Part shown: positions 24,036 through 33,277 of the stretch, one piece after another
How positions within the stretch are numbered: position 1 is the stretch's first letter
Layout: every line of letters starts with the position of its first letter
Source: JBDGYW01 sp964580055
Lineage (GTDB): Bacteria > Gemmatimonadota > Gemmatimonadetes > Gemmatimonadales > GWC2-71-9
Assembly (NCBI GenBank): GCA_964580055.1
Contig: CAZOJI010000025.1
Span: 1-64,000 of the forward strand
DNA: 64,000 nucleotides
Direction of reading: 5' to 3'
The notes under the pieces: generated by a model
The model's database searches: none
Told to the model about the DNA's origin: nothing
The model's input: only the letters and a program-made list of their open reading frames with translations
Program-made: the position numbers and the translations under genes

Positions 24036-25316
24036 ATGAACACCAGAGACATCTGGACGCAGTACACCATGGAGGTCCGCTCTGCGCTCAGGGAGCGGTC
24101 GATAGTCATGTATAGCATTCTGCTTCCGATATTCATGTATCCCGTGATGCTCTGGGTGATGTTCAGCGCCATCACGTTCGTGCAGGGATTGAACGAGGGT
24201 TTCACTTCACGTATTGCGGTCCTCCAAGGACTTCCGGAACGTCACTCGTCGTTGATCGATTCGTTGGAAGGTCGACCCAATGTCCAGCTGTTTAGAGACG
24301 TGGAGGAAGAAGAGGCCATCTCGCGGATTCGGGCCGGGGATCTCGATGCATTGGTGTCCTTCGCGGAAGCCGACGGCGACGCGGCCGTGCTGGCAGGGAA
24401 CTTCAGCGCAAAGGTTCGCTACGACCGATCGGAGGGCCGCAGCCGCACTGCGGCGGAAAGGGTGGAGGAAGAGGTGGACGAGTATCGCGCCGACTGGATG
24501 GGCCGGGAAGCCGAAGCGCTTGGTGTCAGCGATAACGATAGGGTGTTGTTCGCTTTGAGCAGCGAGAACGTCTCCACTTCCGAGGACCTCGGCGCCCTGT
24601 TCCTGGGGATGATCACACCGTTGTTTCTCACAATCATGGTGGCTATGGGGTCCTTCTATCCTTCGGTGGACACCACCGCGGGAGAACGGGAGCGGTCTAC
24701 CTGGGAAACAACCATGACCACATCGGCTTCCCGCGCCAGTATGGTGACGGCCAAATACCTCTACGTGGCCACGATGGGGGTAGCGGCGGGGGTGTTGAAT
24801 GTCCTGGCGGTCTTCGTTTCCATCGGCGCGGTGCTGGCGCCGCTCATTGGCGGAACGGATGAGATCACGTTCCGGATTCCGTTGCTCGCAGTACCCGTAA
24901 TGATGGTAGGAGCGATCGGTCTCGCCCTGATGCTGTCGGCGGCAATGATGATCCTGGCCTCGTTCGCGCGGACCTTCAAGGACGGGCAGGCAATGGTCCA
25001 GCCGGTATACCTGGTAGCTATAATCATACCGATCCTGCTGGGACAACAAACGGACCGTACGCTCACTGCCGGTATTGCTGCGATCCCTATAGCCAACGTC
25101 GCAATGATGATCAGGGATGCTATCAACGGGATATTCCTGTGGCCATACATAATCGAAGCGCTCGCAGTCAATCTCCTCATGGTTGTCCTGTGCCTCGTGG
25201 TCGCGCGATTCGTTCTTCGCTTCGAAGATTTCCTGATCGGTAGTTTCGACGGGAGCTTTTGGCGTTTCGCGAAGGACAGAATGCGACTTCGCCGCATCGG
25301 AAAGGAATCTGCATGA
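24036..25316 (+). CDS. ABC-2 type transporter permease (NatB-like)
   Basis: 426 residues from ATG 24036 (GAGG upstream); the frame extends 27 codons further up but without protein-like features. One helix near the N-terminus (IVMYSILLPIFMYPVMLWVMF), a large extracytoplasmic domain of about 150 acidic residues, then at least five helices beginning near LGMITPLFLTIMVAMGSFYP. The motif TAGERERSTWETTMTTSASR matches the NatB/ABC2_membrane_3 coupling region. Likely exports an ion, lipid or peptide. Coupled by ATGA overlap to the ATPase gene. Confidence 0.87.
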   Translation: MNTRDIWTQYTMEVRSALRERSIVMYSILLPIFMYPVMLWVMFSAITFVQGLNEGFTSRIAVLQGLPERHSSLIDSLEGRPNVQLFRDVEEEEAISRIRAGDLDALVSFAEADGDAAVLAGNFSAKVRYDRSEGRSRTAAERVEEEVDEYRADWMGREAEALGVSDNDRVLFALSSENVSTSEDLGALFLGMITPLFLTIMVAMGSFYPSVDTTAGERERSTWETTMTTSASRASMVTAKYLYVATMGVAAGVLNVLAVFVSIGAVLAPLIGGTDEITFRIPLLAVPVMMVGAIGLALMLSAAMMILASFARTFKDGQAMVQPVYLVAIIIPILLGQQTDRTLTAGIAAIPIANVAMMIRDAINGIFLWPYIIEALAVNLLMVVLCLVVARFVLRFEDFLIGSFDGSFWRFAKDRMRLRRIGKESA

Positions 25317-26119
25317 CGACGAACGAAGCCACCGTTTTCGTCGAGAATCTGAAGAAGGCCTTCTACGACGAATCGCGAGGTGAGGTCAAGGCCGTTGACG
25401 GCGTGACCTTCTCGTGCCGTTCAGGCGAAGTGTTCGGACTGCTCGGGGCGAACGGCGCCGGCAAGACGACTACACTGCGCATGCTATCTACCGTCCTGAA
25501 GCCAACCGGCGGCTCGGCCGTGATCATGGGGCACGATGTTCTGGCGGAGCCCGAAGCGACGCGCGAGAACCAGGGGTTTTACTCGGCGTCGACGGCTCTC
25601 TACCCGCGCCTGACCGGTAAGGAAACGTTGGAATTTTTCGCGCGCATCAACCACTACCCGGAAGAGAAGGTCGCTGCCAGGGTGGAACAGTTGGTAAAAC
25701 GCTTCGGGATCGATGAGTACGTGAACGCCCGTGTGGAGAAGCTCTCCGGCGGCATGAAGCAGAAGGTTTCCATCGCCAGAACCATCGTGCACGATCCGCC
25801 GGTATTGATATTCGATGAGCCGACCGTGGGCTTGGACGTCCTGAATGCGATCGAGATGGTCAAGGTCATCAGAGAGCTGAGGGACGAAGGAAAAACGATC
25901 ATCTTCTCGAGCCACATCATGAGCGAGGTCGAGAAGCTCTGCGACCGGATAGCCATCCTGCACCGAGGCCGCATCCTGGCTCTGGGGACGCTCGAATCGC
26001 TCAGAGATAGCACTGAGCTGCATTATCTGGAAGACATTTTTGTCCACTACGTGACCAAGGAAGAGGGTTTGCAAGGCGCGGCAATCGGGGCATCGGGCGA
26101 GTTCGAGGCGGGGCAGTGA
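25313..26119 (+). CDS. ABC transporter ATP-binding protein (NatA-like)
   Basis: 268 residues. Walker A GANGAGKTT (45-53), a Q-loop at ENQGFYS, signature LSGGMKQKVSIAR, Walker B VLIFDEP, and H-loop SSHIMSEVE are all intact. The ATG overlaps the upstream permease stop and the next permease begins at the GTGA of this gene's stop, so the three proteins should assemble together as one exporter with two different membrane subunits. Confidence 0.95.
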   Translation: MTTNEATVFVENLKKAFYDESRGEVKAVDGVTFSCRSGEVFGLLGANGAGKTTTLRMLSTVLKPTGGSAVIMGHDVLAEPEATRENQGFYSASTALYPRLTGKETLEFFARINHYPEEKVAARVEQLVKRFGIDEYVNARVEKLSGGMKQKVSIARTIVHDPPVLIFDEPTVGLDVLNAIEMVKVIRELRDEGKTIIFSSHIMSEVEKLCDRIAILHRGRILALGTLESLRDSTELHYLEDIFVHYVTKEEGLQGAAIGASGEFEAGQ

Positions 26120-28245
26120 GCGAGACATCCGATCGGGGTGTACTAGGGACGCTGTTCCGTTACGAGATCAAGATGCTGCTGCGGGACACCCGGACCATTA
26201 TTATCGCGATCGTTGCTCCGCTCATAATCTTTCCAACGTACATTCTGATTCTCAAATTTGTGGAGTCCAGGGAGCAGCATGCGCTGGAGGAAGAGACATA
26301 CCTCTACTCCGTGACGGGGTCGCGCGCCGACTGGGCCGACACCCTCGTTCGAGCCGCCATAGCAAGAGACTCAGCGGACGCCGACACGACCAGGGCGCCG
26401 GTGAGCTTTGAAAGGCGATCGCCCGAAAACCCGCGCGAGGCGCTGGAGTCGGGAGACCTCCACGTGCTGATCGAGGGGCTCACGGTCGCCGAATGGGATT
26501 CCATAAGGACAGAGAGCGTCGAGGAGGAGGAATTCGGGGAAGAGGAAGAGTCCGAAACCACGCAGCCCGAGGCATCGGTACCTGCGCTTCGCATCCACTT
26601 CCGGGCCGAAAGCGATTTCTCAAGGGAGGCTCGAAACCGTCTCACGGAGCGCATCCGCGAGGTCAGGGCGCTGCAGCGCGACTCGGTGTATAGGGCGGCA
26701 GGGTTCCCAGTTGCCATGGCTGCGGTGGCGCGTTTGGAAACAGAGAGCGTGGCCACGGCGGCGAAGGAGGCCGGGGCGTTCCTCGGGGTGGCGCTCACCC
26801 CGTTCCTCGTGCTGCTGATGTTGAGCGGCGGCTCCATTGTAGCTGTCGATGCAATCAGCGGAGAAAAGGAGCGGGGAACCCTGGAGACGCTGCTCACGAC
26901 GGCGGCGAGCCGCACCGAAATCGTGCGGGCCAAGCTGTTGGCCGTGGTTGCGGTGGGCTTGACCGTGGTTGTCATCAATACGGCGAACCTCGCGGTTTAC
27001 CTTGGCGTTGGATTGCTGGACCTGCCCGCCAACTTCGCCGTGCAGTTGGGTGCGTTGGAACTCGTGCTTCTGCTCCTGCTGCTGGTGCCGGTGACGTTGC
27101 TGGTGTCTTCGGCGCTGCTGCTCTTGTCGGGAGCCAGCAAGAGCTACAAGGAGTATCAACTCTACTTCTTTCCGCTGTTCCTGGTGTTCTTGGTGCCGGC
27201 ATTCGCATCGGCACTCCCCGGCATCGAATTGCGTTCGGTCATTGCGCTGGTGCCCTTGGCCGGTGTCGCTGTGGCCACACGTGAGATACTCACCGGAGTT
27301 GTGGACCTGCCGTTCATAGGCGTTGCCTTTCTGTCGACCGGCGGGCTTGCGGTCTGGCTCACGCGGCTGACACAGCTTACTCTCTCGAACGAAAAGCTCA
27401 TTTCGGGATCCGATTTGGACGAGGCCGACCTGGCCGGAGGGGCGGCGCTCTTCCCCAGGCACGTAATCCACCTGTTCCTTGGCATGTGGGTGTTGTTCTT
27501 CGTTGTGAGCCTCTGGTTCGGGGAAGATCTAGGGCTCCGGGGCCAGGTCGTCGTCAATGTTATCGTGATCTTCTTTGGCGGCTCACTGCTCATCATCCGC
27601 CGCTACGGCCTGAACGCTAAGGAGGCATTTGGTCTGAGACTGCCACGTCCGGGCGCCTGGCTGGCAGCTCTGATCGGAGCCCCCTCCGGTTTGATCCTCG
27701 CGGCCGGCCTGGGGCAACTCGTGAACACCTACGTGTTTCCCGTGCCCGAAACAATGCTCGAGAACTTTGGACAGTCTCTGGCGAGGCCGGATCTTCCGCT
27801 CTGGCAGATCGTGGCGGTGACGACGCTGCTGCCCGCTATCTTCGAGGAACTGACCTTTCGTGGTATCCTCGTCCACGGCCTGCGGCAACGCATTAAGCGG
27901 CGCTGGCTGCTGGCGCTCGTGGTGGGTGGCATCTTTGCCCTCTTCCACGTGTCACTGTTCCGTATATTCCCGACGGCGCTACTCGGCTTTTTGTTGACCT
28001 GGGTCGTGCTGCTGTGCGGCTCGATATACCCGGCGATGCTGTGGCATGGTTTGAACAACGCTCTGGGTATCATACCCGCTCACCTGGGGATCTGGCCCGA
28101 GGATTTCGAGCCTAGCAGTTGGTGGGTTGCGCCGGCGTTGTTGGGCGTGGCACTCGCCATGTGGATATTGTGGCGCTCCGGCAGCAGCCGGAATCTGCCT
28201 GTAACCTCTTTCAGGATGGGACGTGGTGGCCAAGGCGAAGAGTGA
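26116..28245 (+). CDS. ABC permease fused to a CPBP intramembrane protease
   Basis: 709 residues, GTG start in a GTGA overlap. The first 430 residues repeat the NatB-like layout (ISGEKERGTLETLLTTAASR coupling motif, several helices). Residues about 480-700 form a CPBP (CAAX protease/bacteriocin-processing) domain with EELTFRGILV, ALFHVSLFRIFP and HGLNNALG, the expected metal-binding Glu pair, His and Asn/His positions. CPBP proteins cleave prenylated or membrane peptides or confer bacteriocin immunity. Similar fusions occur in NatAB-type loci of several phyla. Confidence 0.9.
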   Translation: MSETSDRGVLGTLFRYEIKMLLRDTRTIIIAIVAPLIIFPTYILILKFVESREQHALEEETYLYSVTGSRADWADTLVRAAIARDSADADTTRAPVSFERRSPENPREALESGDLHVLIEGLTVAEWDSIRTESVEEEEFGEEEESETTQPEASVPALRIHFRAESDFSREARNRLTERIREVRALQRDSVYRAAGFPVAMAAVARLETESVATAAKEAGAFLGVALTPFLVLLMLSGGSIVAVDAISGEKERGTLETLLTTAASRTEIVRAKLLAVVAVGLTVVVINTANLAVYLGVGLLDLPANFAVQLGALELVLLLLLLVPVTLLVSSALLLLSGASKSYKEYQLYFFPLFLVFLVPAFASALPGIELRSVIALVPLAGVAVATREILTGVVDLPFIGVAFLSTGGLAVWLTRLTQLTLSNEKLISGSDLDEADLAGGAALFPRHVIHLFLGMWVLFFVVSLWFGEDLGLRGQVVVNVIVIFFGGSLLIIRRYGLNAKEAFGLRLPRPGAWLAALIGAPSGLILAAGLGQLVNTYVFPVPETMLENFGQSLARPDLPLWQIVAVTTLLPAIFEELTFRGILVHGLRQRIKRRWLLALVVGGIFALFHVSLFRIFPTALLGFLLTWVVLLCGSIYPAMLWHGLNNALGIIPAHLGIWPEDFEPSSWWVAPALLGVALAMWILWRSGSSRNLPVTSFRMGRGGQGEE

Positions 28246-28645
28246 ACGCACCAGTGTTTGGATCAAAATTTGCGTCCTTCTGCTTGTCGCGGACACAGTC
28301 GGAATAGGTTACGTCGCCTACAGGATCTCTCGACCCACGATGGAGGATTCCATCAGGGAAGAAGCTCTTGCCGCGGCGGTGGAAGGAGAGGTGAAGGTCG
28401 AGCTATGGGCGGTGTCGGTCGCGGAGACCGTGCACCATCGCTTGACGGGAACCTATACCACGTCTCTGGACTCTCTCAGGGTTACGCCGGCCGAGGGCGT
28501 AGTCGTCGAAGTACTCGAGGCAGACGAAGATCACTGGACCGCGAGAGGCACGCACCTGGATACGGGGATCTCGTGCATTGCCGACGACACCACTCCGGTT
28601 TTGCGAGACGAGTACCGGGCATACTGTGAGCGTGACGGTGACTGA
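28223..28645 (+). CDS. Small membrane-anchored protein with pilin-like C-terminal domain
   Basis: 140 residues, GTG start at 28223 (AGGA upstream), overlapping the fusion gene by 23 bases. A single N-terminal helix (IKICVLLLVADTVGIGYVAY) anchors a small domain whose pattern, TGTYTTSLDSLRVTPAEGVVVEVLEADEDHWTA with Cys pair ISC and AYC, resembles the C-terminal part of type IV pilins. The GFTLIE prepilin-peptidase motif is absent, so it is not a normal pilin. It may be an accessory of the exporter encoded upstream. Confidence 0.6.
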   Translation: MVAKAKSERTSVWIKICVLLLVADTVGIGYVAYRISRPTMEDSIREEALAAAVEGEVKVELWAVSVAETVHHRLTGTYTTSLDSLRVTPAEGVVVEVLEADEDHWTARGTHLDTGISCIADDTTPVLRDEYRAYCERDGD

Positions 28646-30149
28646 ATCTGTTGAGGTGCGTGGCGCCCCAGAAGGCCGAAGCGGTCTCATTCGCGATTTG
28701 AGCCTCATGGGGCTGGCGGCAACCGGCATCTGCTCCATGATGGGTGCCGGGATCACGGTTGTTCCATTCATGATTCAGAGAAATGTGCCGGACGTGGGGC
28801 CGTACGTTTTGCCCGCGTACCTGTTTGCGGCCGTACCCGCCGCACTGGCGGCCCTGGCGTACGCGATACTCGCATCCGCAATGCCAAGGGCCGGTGGAAG
28901 CTACGTGTATGCCAGTCGCGCGATAAACCCATATCTGGGCTTCGTCGCGAGCTTCTCTCAGTGGTTCGGACTCTGCATCGCAATCGGGGTGGTATCGTAC
29001 GTTCTCATCCCGTTTTTGCGTGATGTATGCGCAGCGGTCGGAATGCTGCAGGTCGCGGCGATTCTGGATAGCGGGTGGGTGCGTCCAACGCTGGCGTTGC
29101 TGTTTCTCTGGACTTTCGTTCTGGTGAACATTCGAGGTGTCTTGATTTACGAACGCACCCTCGTGCCGCTGATGTTTTTGATGTTTGCCCTCGGTGCGAT
29201 CGTAATTGTCGCCGGGTTTCTATTCGATCACGGTGACTTCGCCGCTGCCGTTCTGGAGCGGGAGGGCCGTGTCATACCTGAGCACGCCGACTCGCCGTTC
29301 AGAATATCGGTTTATCTCGCCGCGGCCGCGGTATTGTTTTCGAGCTTCATTGGTTTCGATTCCATTGCGCAGGCCGGCGGTGAAGCTAAGAATCCAAACC
29401 GATCGCTGCCTTTGGCAATCGGAATCGCAATTGCCACTGTGGGGACCTTCTACTTCTTGTTTACGGCGGCAGTCTACCATGCCGTGCCCTGGAGTTTCAT
29501 CGCTGCTGAGGCCGCGGTGCGCGACGTGACGGCCCCCGGTCTCCTGGGCTACGTGTTGCCGGCAGGATGGACCGTTGCGATCGTCGGTGGTGCCGCAATT
29601 GCGTTGATCAACGATCTGCCGGCAATGCTGCTCGCCGTCTCGCGGCTCATGTTCGCATGGGCGGAGGACGGCGTTTTCCCAAAGAGCGTCGCCAGGGTTC
29701 ACCCGCGGCTGCACACCCCCCACGTCGCCATCGTGCTGAGTGGTTTGATGGCGTCGGTCGGAATCCTGGGTAGCCATCTGGCGGGCGACTTCTTCCTGGG
29801 CGTCGACATATTGGTTACGTCGATGCTGGTGAACTTCCTGCTCATGTGCATCTCAGTGCTGACTCTGCCACGCCGCAACCCGCAGTTGGCTCTTCAGGTT
29901 CGTGTAGTTCCTTCGAGGAGGATACAGATACCCGTGGCGGTGGGCGGAGTGTTGTTGCTGGGTGGATTCCTGATCGTACACATAGTGAAGGACCTCACCG
30001 CAGAGGTGAGCGCCTGGTATTTCCACTCAACACCCGTGTGGCTCGCTGTAATGGCTATAGCCACCGTCATATATATTCGCGAGTTCAAAGCATTGAAGCG
30101 AAATGGTGTTGATGTGGAGAACGTCTTTTCGAGACTTCCGCCGGAGTAG
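28626..30149 (+). CDS. APC-superfamily amino acid/amine permease
   Basis: About 507 residues with twelve or so hydrophobic helices. The first helix carries GICSMMGAGITVVPFMI, matching the unwound G-x-G region of APC transporters, and FSSFIGFDSIAQAGGEAKNPNRSLP is the family loop before helix 7. Three in-frame GTG codons (28626, 28632, 28638) overlap the end of the previous gene; the exact start is uncertain. Substrate unknown, probably an amino acid or amine taken up by proton symport or exchange. Confidence 0.87.
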   Translation: MSVTVTESVEVRGAPEGRSGLIRDLSLMGLAATGICSMMGAGITVVPFMIQRNVPDVGPYVLPAYLFAAVPAALAALAYAILASAMPRAGGSYVYASRAINPYLGFVASFSQWFGLCIAIGVVSYVLIPFLRDVCAAVGMLQVAAILDSGWVRPTLALLFLWTFVLVNIRGVLIYERTLVPLMFLMFALGAIVIVAGFLFDHGDFAAAVLEREGRVIPEHADSPFRISVYLAAAAVLFSSFIGFDSIAQAGGEAKNPNRSLPLAIGIAIATVGTFYFLFTAAVYHAVPWSFIAAEAAVRDVTAPGLLGYVLPAGWTVAIVGGAAIALINDLPAMLLAVSRLMFAWAEDGVFPKSVARVHPRLHTPHVAIVLSGLMASVGILGSHLAGDFFLGVDILVTSMLVNFLLMCISVLTLPRRNPQLALQVRVVPSRRIQIPVAVGGVLLLGGFLIVHIVKDLTAEVSAWYFHSTPVWLAVMAIATVIYIREFKALKRNGVDVENVFSRLPPE

Positions 30150-30156
30150 TTGTCGA

Positions 30157-31629
30157 ATGACTGTGTCGGTTGAACGCTGCGAACTGGCCCCTGGATATTC
30201 TATCTCACGCGTCCTCACTGGATTGTGGCAGATCGCGGACATGGAGCGGGGAGGTACCACGGTCGACGCCGAAGCGGCTGCGGCGGCCATGGTACCGTAC
30301 GTGGATTCAGGTCTTACCACTTTCGACATGGCCGATCACTATGGCTCCGCGGAGGAGATCGCAGGTGCTTATGTGCGGGAGTACGGGCAGGGATCGGCGC
30401 AGTTTCTGACCAAGTGGGTGCCTAGGCCGGGGCGGTGCACCAAGGAAGATGTGAGAGCGGCCGTGGAACGCTCTCTCGACCGTATGCAGACCGATAAGCT
30501 CGACATGCTGCAGTTCCACGCCTGGAACTATCCGGACCCGGGATGGCTCGACTGCCTTTTCTGGCTGCAGGAATTGAGGGATGAAGGTCTCATTCGCTTT
30601 CTCGGTTTGACCAACTTCGACACGGCGCACCTGCGTATCGTGATTCACAGTGGAATAGAGGTAGTGTCCAACCAGGTTTGCTTCTCTCTCCTGGACCAGC
30701 GGGCGAGCGCTGGGATGTTGGATCTCTGTCGCGAACACGGGGTCAAGGTGTTGGCTTTCGGCACCGTGGCCGGCGGATTCCTGACGGAGCGGTGGTTGGG
30801 TGAGGACGAACCGGCCTGGGGACACCTCGAAACCTGGTCCGAAATGAAGTACGGACGCTTCATCAAGGAAGCGGGCGGGTGGGATGCATTACAGGGTCTC
30901 TTGCGAGAAGTGAGCGCCGTTGCGAAGAAGCACGGTGTGTCCATGGCAAACGTTGCCTGCCGGGCAATCCTGGAGCGCCCCGCCGTGGGTGGCGTGATCA
31001 TCGGTGCGCGGCTCGGCGAGGCTGAACACATACGAGACAACCTGAGGGTTTTCGAATTAGCACTCGACGATGCGAGCCGCACCAAAATCGAACAAGCACT
31101 CTCTGCCCTCAGGCCCATCCCCGGGGACTGCGGTGACGAGTATCGGAAGCCGCCCTACCTCACCGCGAGCGGAGACTTGAGTCACCACATCGATACTCTT
31201 CCCGCACCATATGCCACACACCAAGCGTCAGACGGGCGGACGAGGGTGTTGAGTGGAACCCCCTGGGAGGAAATGGCGGGGTATTGCCGAGCGGTGCGCC
31301 GCGGTGACCGCATCGTGGTGTCCGGGACTACTGCAACACACGGTGACCGAGCGATCGGTGGCTGCGACCCCGGGGCGCAGACGCACTTCGTGATCGACAA
31401 GATAGAGGGTGCCATCATGTCGTTGGGTGGCCGTCTGGAGGACGTGGTCCGGACTCGCATATTCGTCGACAAACTGTCCGACTGGGAGCCGGTTGCGCGC
31501 GCGCACGGTCAACGGCTGGGCCATGTCAAGCCGGCAAACACCCTGGTAAGGGCAGATCTCGTGGGAGATAGTAACCTGGTGGAGATGGAGGCTGAAGCAG
31601 TAGTTGAAGGTCGCCACGGAGGAGATTGA
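30157..31629 (+). CDS. Aldo/keto reductase fused to a RidA-family domain
   Basis: 490 residues. Residues about 1-330 are an aldo/keto reductase with the catalytic tetrad D57, Y62, K86 and H121 (FDMADHYG, LTKW, QFHAW). Residues about 370-488 are a RidA/YjgF domain (CRAVRRGDRIVVSGTTAT ... LVEMEAEAVVEG). At the position of the RidA deaminase arginine (PARS in E. coli RidA) this protein has PANT, so the usual enamine/imine hydrolysis is doubtful. The fusion suggests that both domains act on one carbonyl or imine intermediate. It follows the APC permease by 7 bases. Confidence 0.9.
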   Translation: MTVSVERCELAPGYSISRVLTGLWQIADMERGGTTVDAEAAAAAMVPYVDSGLTTFDMADHYGSAEEIAGAYVREYGQGSAQFLTKWVPRPGRCTKEDVRAAVERSLDRMQTDKLDMLQFHAWNYPDPGWLDCLFWLQELRDEGLIRFLGLTNFDTAHLRIVIHSGIEVVSNQVCFSLLDQRASAGMLDLCREHGVKVLAFGTVAGGFLTERWLGEDEPAWGHLETWSEMKYGRFIKEAGGWDALQGLLREVSAVAKKHGVSMANVACRAILERPAVGGVIIGARLGEAEHIRDNLRVFELALDDASRTKIEQALSALRPIPGDCGDEYRKPPYLTASGDLSHHIDTLPAPYATHQASDGRTRVLSGTPWEEMAGYCRAVRRGDRIVVSGTTATHGDRAIGGCDPGAQTHFVIDKIEGAIMSLGGRLEDVVRTRIFVDKLSDWEPVARAHGQRLGHVKPANTLVRADLVGDSNLVEMEAEAVVEGRHGGD

Positions 31630-31696
31630 GTTTCCACTCAGCTCGCGGCTGCTTGAATGTTTCGCGAGCCTCGAACTACGCTGCTACCTTTCACAC

Positions 31697-32155
31697 ATGG
31701 CCAAACTGTTCCTCCTGTTCATAATCGTCCCGGCCATCGAGCTGGTTCTGTTGATCAAACTGGGCGGTTTGATCGGAGTACTACCCACCCTGGGAATCAT
31801 CGTCTTGACCGGTGCTTTGGGTGCTACACTGGCGCGATGGCAGGGGCTGGGTGTTCTCAGGGACGCGCAGAACGAACTGGCGCGTGGCGGTATGCCGACC
31901 GGACCTCTCGTGGACGGCGTGATAATCCTGATAGCCGCCGCGCTGCTGTTGACGCCCGGCTTCTTGACCGATCTCATAGGGTTTTCCTGCCTTGTGCCGG
32001 GATTCCGATCTATGCTGAAACGGACTGCGTGGAAGCGGTTGGAGAAAGCGGTGCAGAAAGGTCAGGCCGGAGTGTTCGTGCAGTTTGGCGGGCGCGGACC
32101 GTGGAATGTCTCGCCGCCGTCGGACTCTGATTCGAGCGGCAATATCGAGATGTGA
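31697..32155 (+). CDS. fxsA: FxsA-family membrane protein
   Basis: 152 residues from ATG 31697. The family pattern FLLFIIVPAIELVLLIKLG, the GALGATLARWQGL loop and LLLTPGFLTDLIGF helices are clear; the tail is basic then acidic and probably cytoplasmic. FxsA was named for suppression of F-exclusion of phage T7 in E. coli; its molecular role is not well defined. The upstream frame could be extended 31 codons but that part lacks protein character. Confidence 0.9.
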   Translation: MAKLFLLFIIVPAIELVLLIKLGGLIGVLPTLGIIVLTGALGATLARWQGLGVLRDAQNELARGGMPTGPLVDGVIILIAAALLLTPGFLTDLIGFSCLVPGFRSMLKRTAWKRLEKAVQKGQAGVFVQFGGRGPWNVSPPSDSDSSGNIEM

Positions 32156-32205
32156 ACTTGCGATTGGAGATCATGGCCCGAAACCACGTCTGACGCAACA
32201 TCGAT

Positions 32206-32229
32206 CCCTACCGCCCTACCGCCCTACCG
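32206..32229. repeat. Three tandem copies of an 8-base unit covering a stop codon
   Basis: CCCTACCG is repeated three times without a break. The stop codon of the LEA-type lipoprotein gene on the minus strand (32216-32218) lies in the array, so gain or loss of a unit would alter sequence next to or beyond the stop. Confidence 0.6.
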
Positions 32230-32803
32230 ACCGATCCACAATCGTAATCGGCTGCGTATAGGAGATAGGCCCCAGCGCGGTATTCACTGTCGGCAGTGCG
32301 CGCAGTGTGATTTGAGTTTGATTGCCACCCACTCCGGCGAGGTTGAGTGCCAGATTGAACAGATCAGGCCCACTGCGCTCGAAGAAATCAAACAGGTCCA
32401 ATGAGACGTTCACCGGTATATCGGTCGGCTGGCCGGGCGGTAGCTCGTGTTCCTGCTCGATGAGCCCGGAGATGGTTTCGGTGTCCTCCAGAAACAGAGT
32501 CCACTGCATCCGAATCAGCCGAGCCGTGACGGGATTTTCAGACGGGTTGGTGGCAATGATGTGCACGCGAAACGAAACCGGTAGCTCGCGCCGAGCTATC
32601 ATCGCGCCTAACGTTGCGGCGTCACTGAGGCCGAGATCTGAGTACGAAGAGATGCGTGAGGCCTCGATACCCGCCACCTCCACGTCGGCAACGCGGTCCA
32701 GCTGGAAATCGACGGACTCGAGGGCGGCGATCTGCTGTAGGGTGGCGCAGGAGGTCGAGAGCACTACCGCGAGCGCCACCGAAAGGAACCGTATTGTCTG
32801 CAT
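32216..32803 (-). CDS. Lipoprotein with LEA type 2-like domain
   Basis: 195 residues. A lipoprotein signal (VALAVVLSTSC) gives a lipidated Cys19. The rest has the WHy/LEA_2 pattern: VDFQLDRVADVEVAGIEASRI, then an Asn-Pro turn (IIATNPSENPVTARLIRMQW) and LPPGQPTDIPVNVSLDLFDFF. Bacterial LEA_2 lipoproteins are thought to protect envelope proteins from desiccation or stress; this is inference. Probably exposed to the periplasm. Confidence 0.75.
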   Translation of the reverse strand: MQTIRFLSVALAVVLSTSCATLQQIAALESVDFQLDRVADVEVAGIEASRISSYSDLGLSDAATLGAMIARRELPVSFRVHIIATNPSENPVTARLIRMQWTLFLEDTETISGLIEQEHELPPGQPTDIPVNVSLDLFDFFERSGPDLFNLALNLAGVGGNQTQITLRALPTVNTALGPISYTQPITIVDRSVGR

Positions 32804-32887
32804 GACCTTGAGTATACGGTTGCGACGCCTTGTTCGGGAGTCGCAAACCGTTCGCTCACGTCCGAGAATCGCTCAGCGTTACCGCTC

Positions 32888-33277
32888 CTAAAGCCTCACC
32901 CATCTCGTGCCGCCCATCCCGGAGAATGGGTCGGCCGGCACCTCGATGTTCGATTGTTGCGGCGCGGATTCCTGTTCCGGCGTGTTGGGCGCCAGCGTTT
33001 GCGCGATAACCAGGATCTGGGACACTATGTCATCGAGCTCACGGATCCGGTCCGCGGACGACAGATCTCCGGCGGCGGCATCGACCAAGCGGTTGGCCAG
33101 GTGCACCAATTCCTTTAGGCGCAGTGTCTGTGCAATCCTGGTAATCGCATCCGCTTCTTCACGGAGCGAAGCGATAACGGTATAGTCGTCGGGGAAGCTG
33201 ACTAGGTACGCTGCCAATTCCTTTGTCTGCCGGGCAGCGGAAAGCAATACGAACCTGATCTTCTTACGAGTAGACAT
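32888..33277 (-). CDS. Hypothetical helical protein (129 aa)
   Basis: ATG-started frame with GAGGGATGAG upstream. Residues 1-95 look entirely helical with heptad-like leucines (LREEADAITRIAQTLRLKELVHLANRLVDAA) and resemble a four-helix bundle; the tail is Pro/Gln-rich and ends WVRL. No signal peptide. The pattern is loosely reminiscent of histidine phosphotransfer domains, but no clear phospho-His motif is present, so I assign no function. Confidence 0.65.
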   Translation of the reverse strand: MSTRKKIRFVLLSAARQTKELAAYLVSFPDDYTVIASLREEADAITRIAQTLRLKELVHLANRLVDAAAGDLSSADRIRELDDIVSQILVIAQTLAPNTPEQESAPQQSNIEVPADPFSGMGGTRWVRL

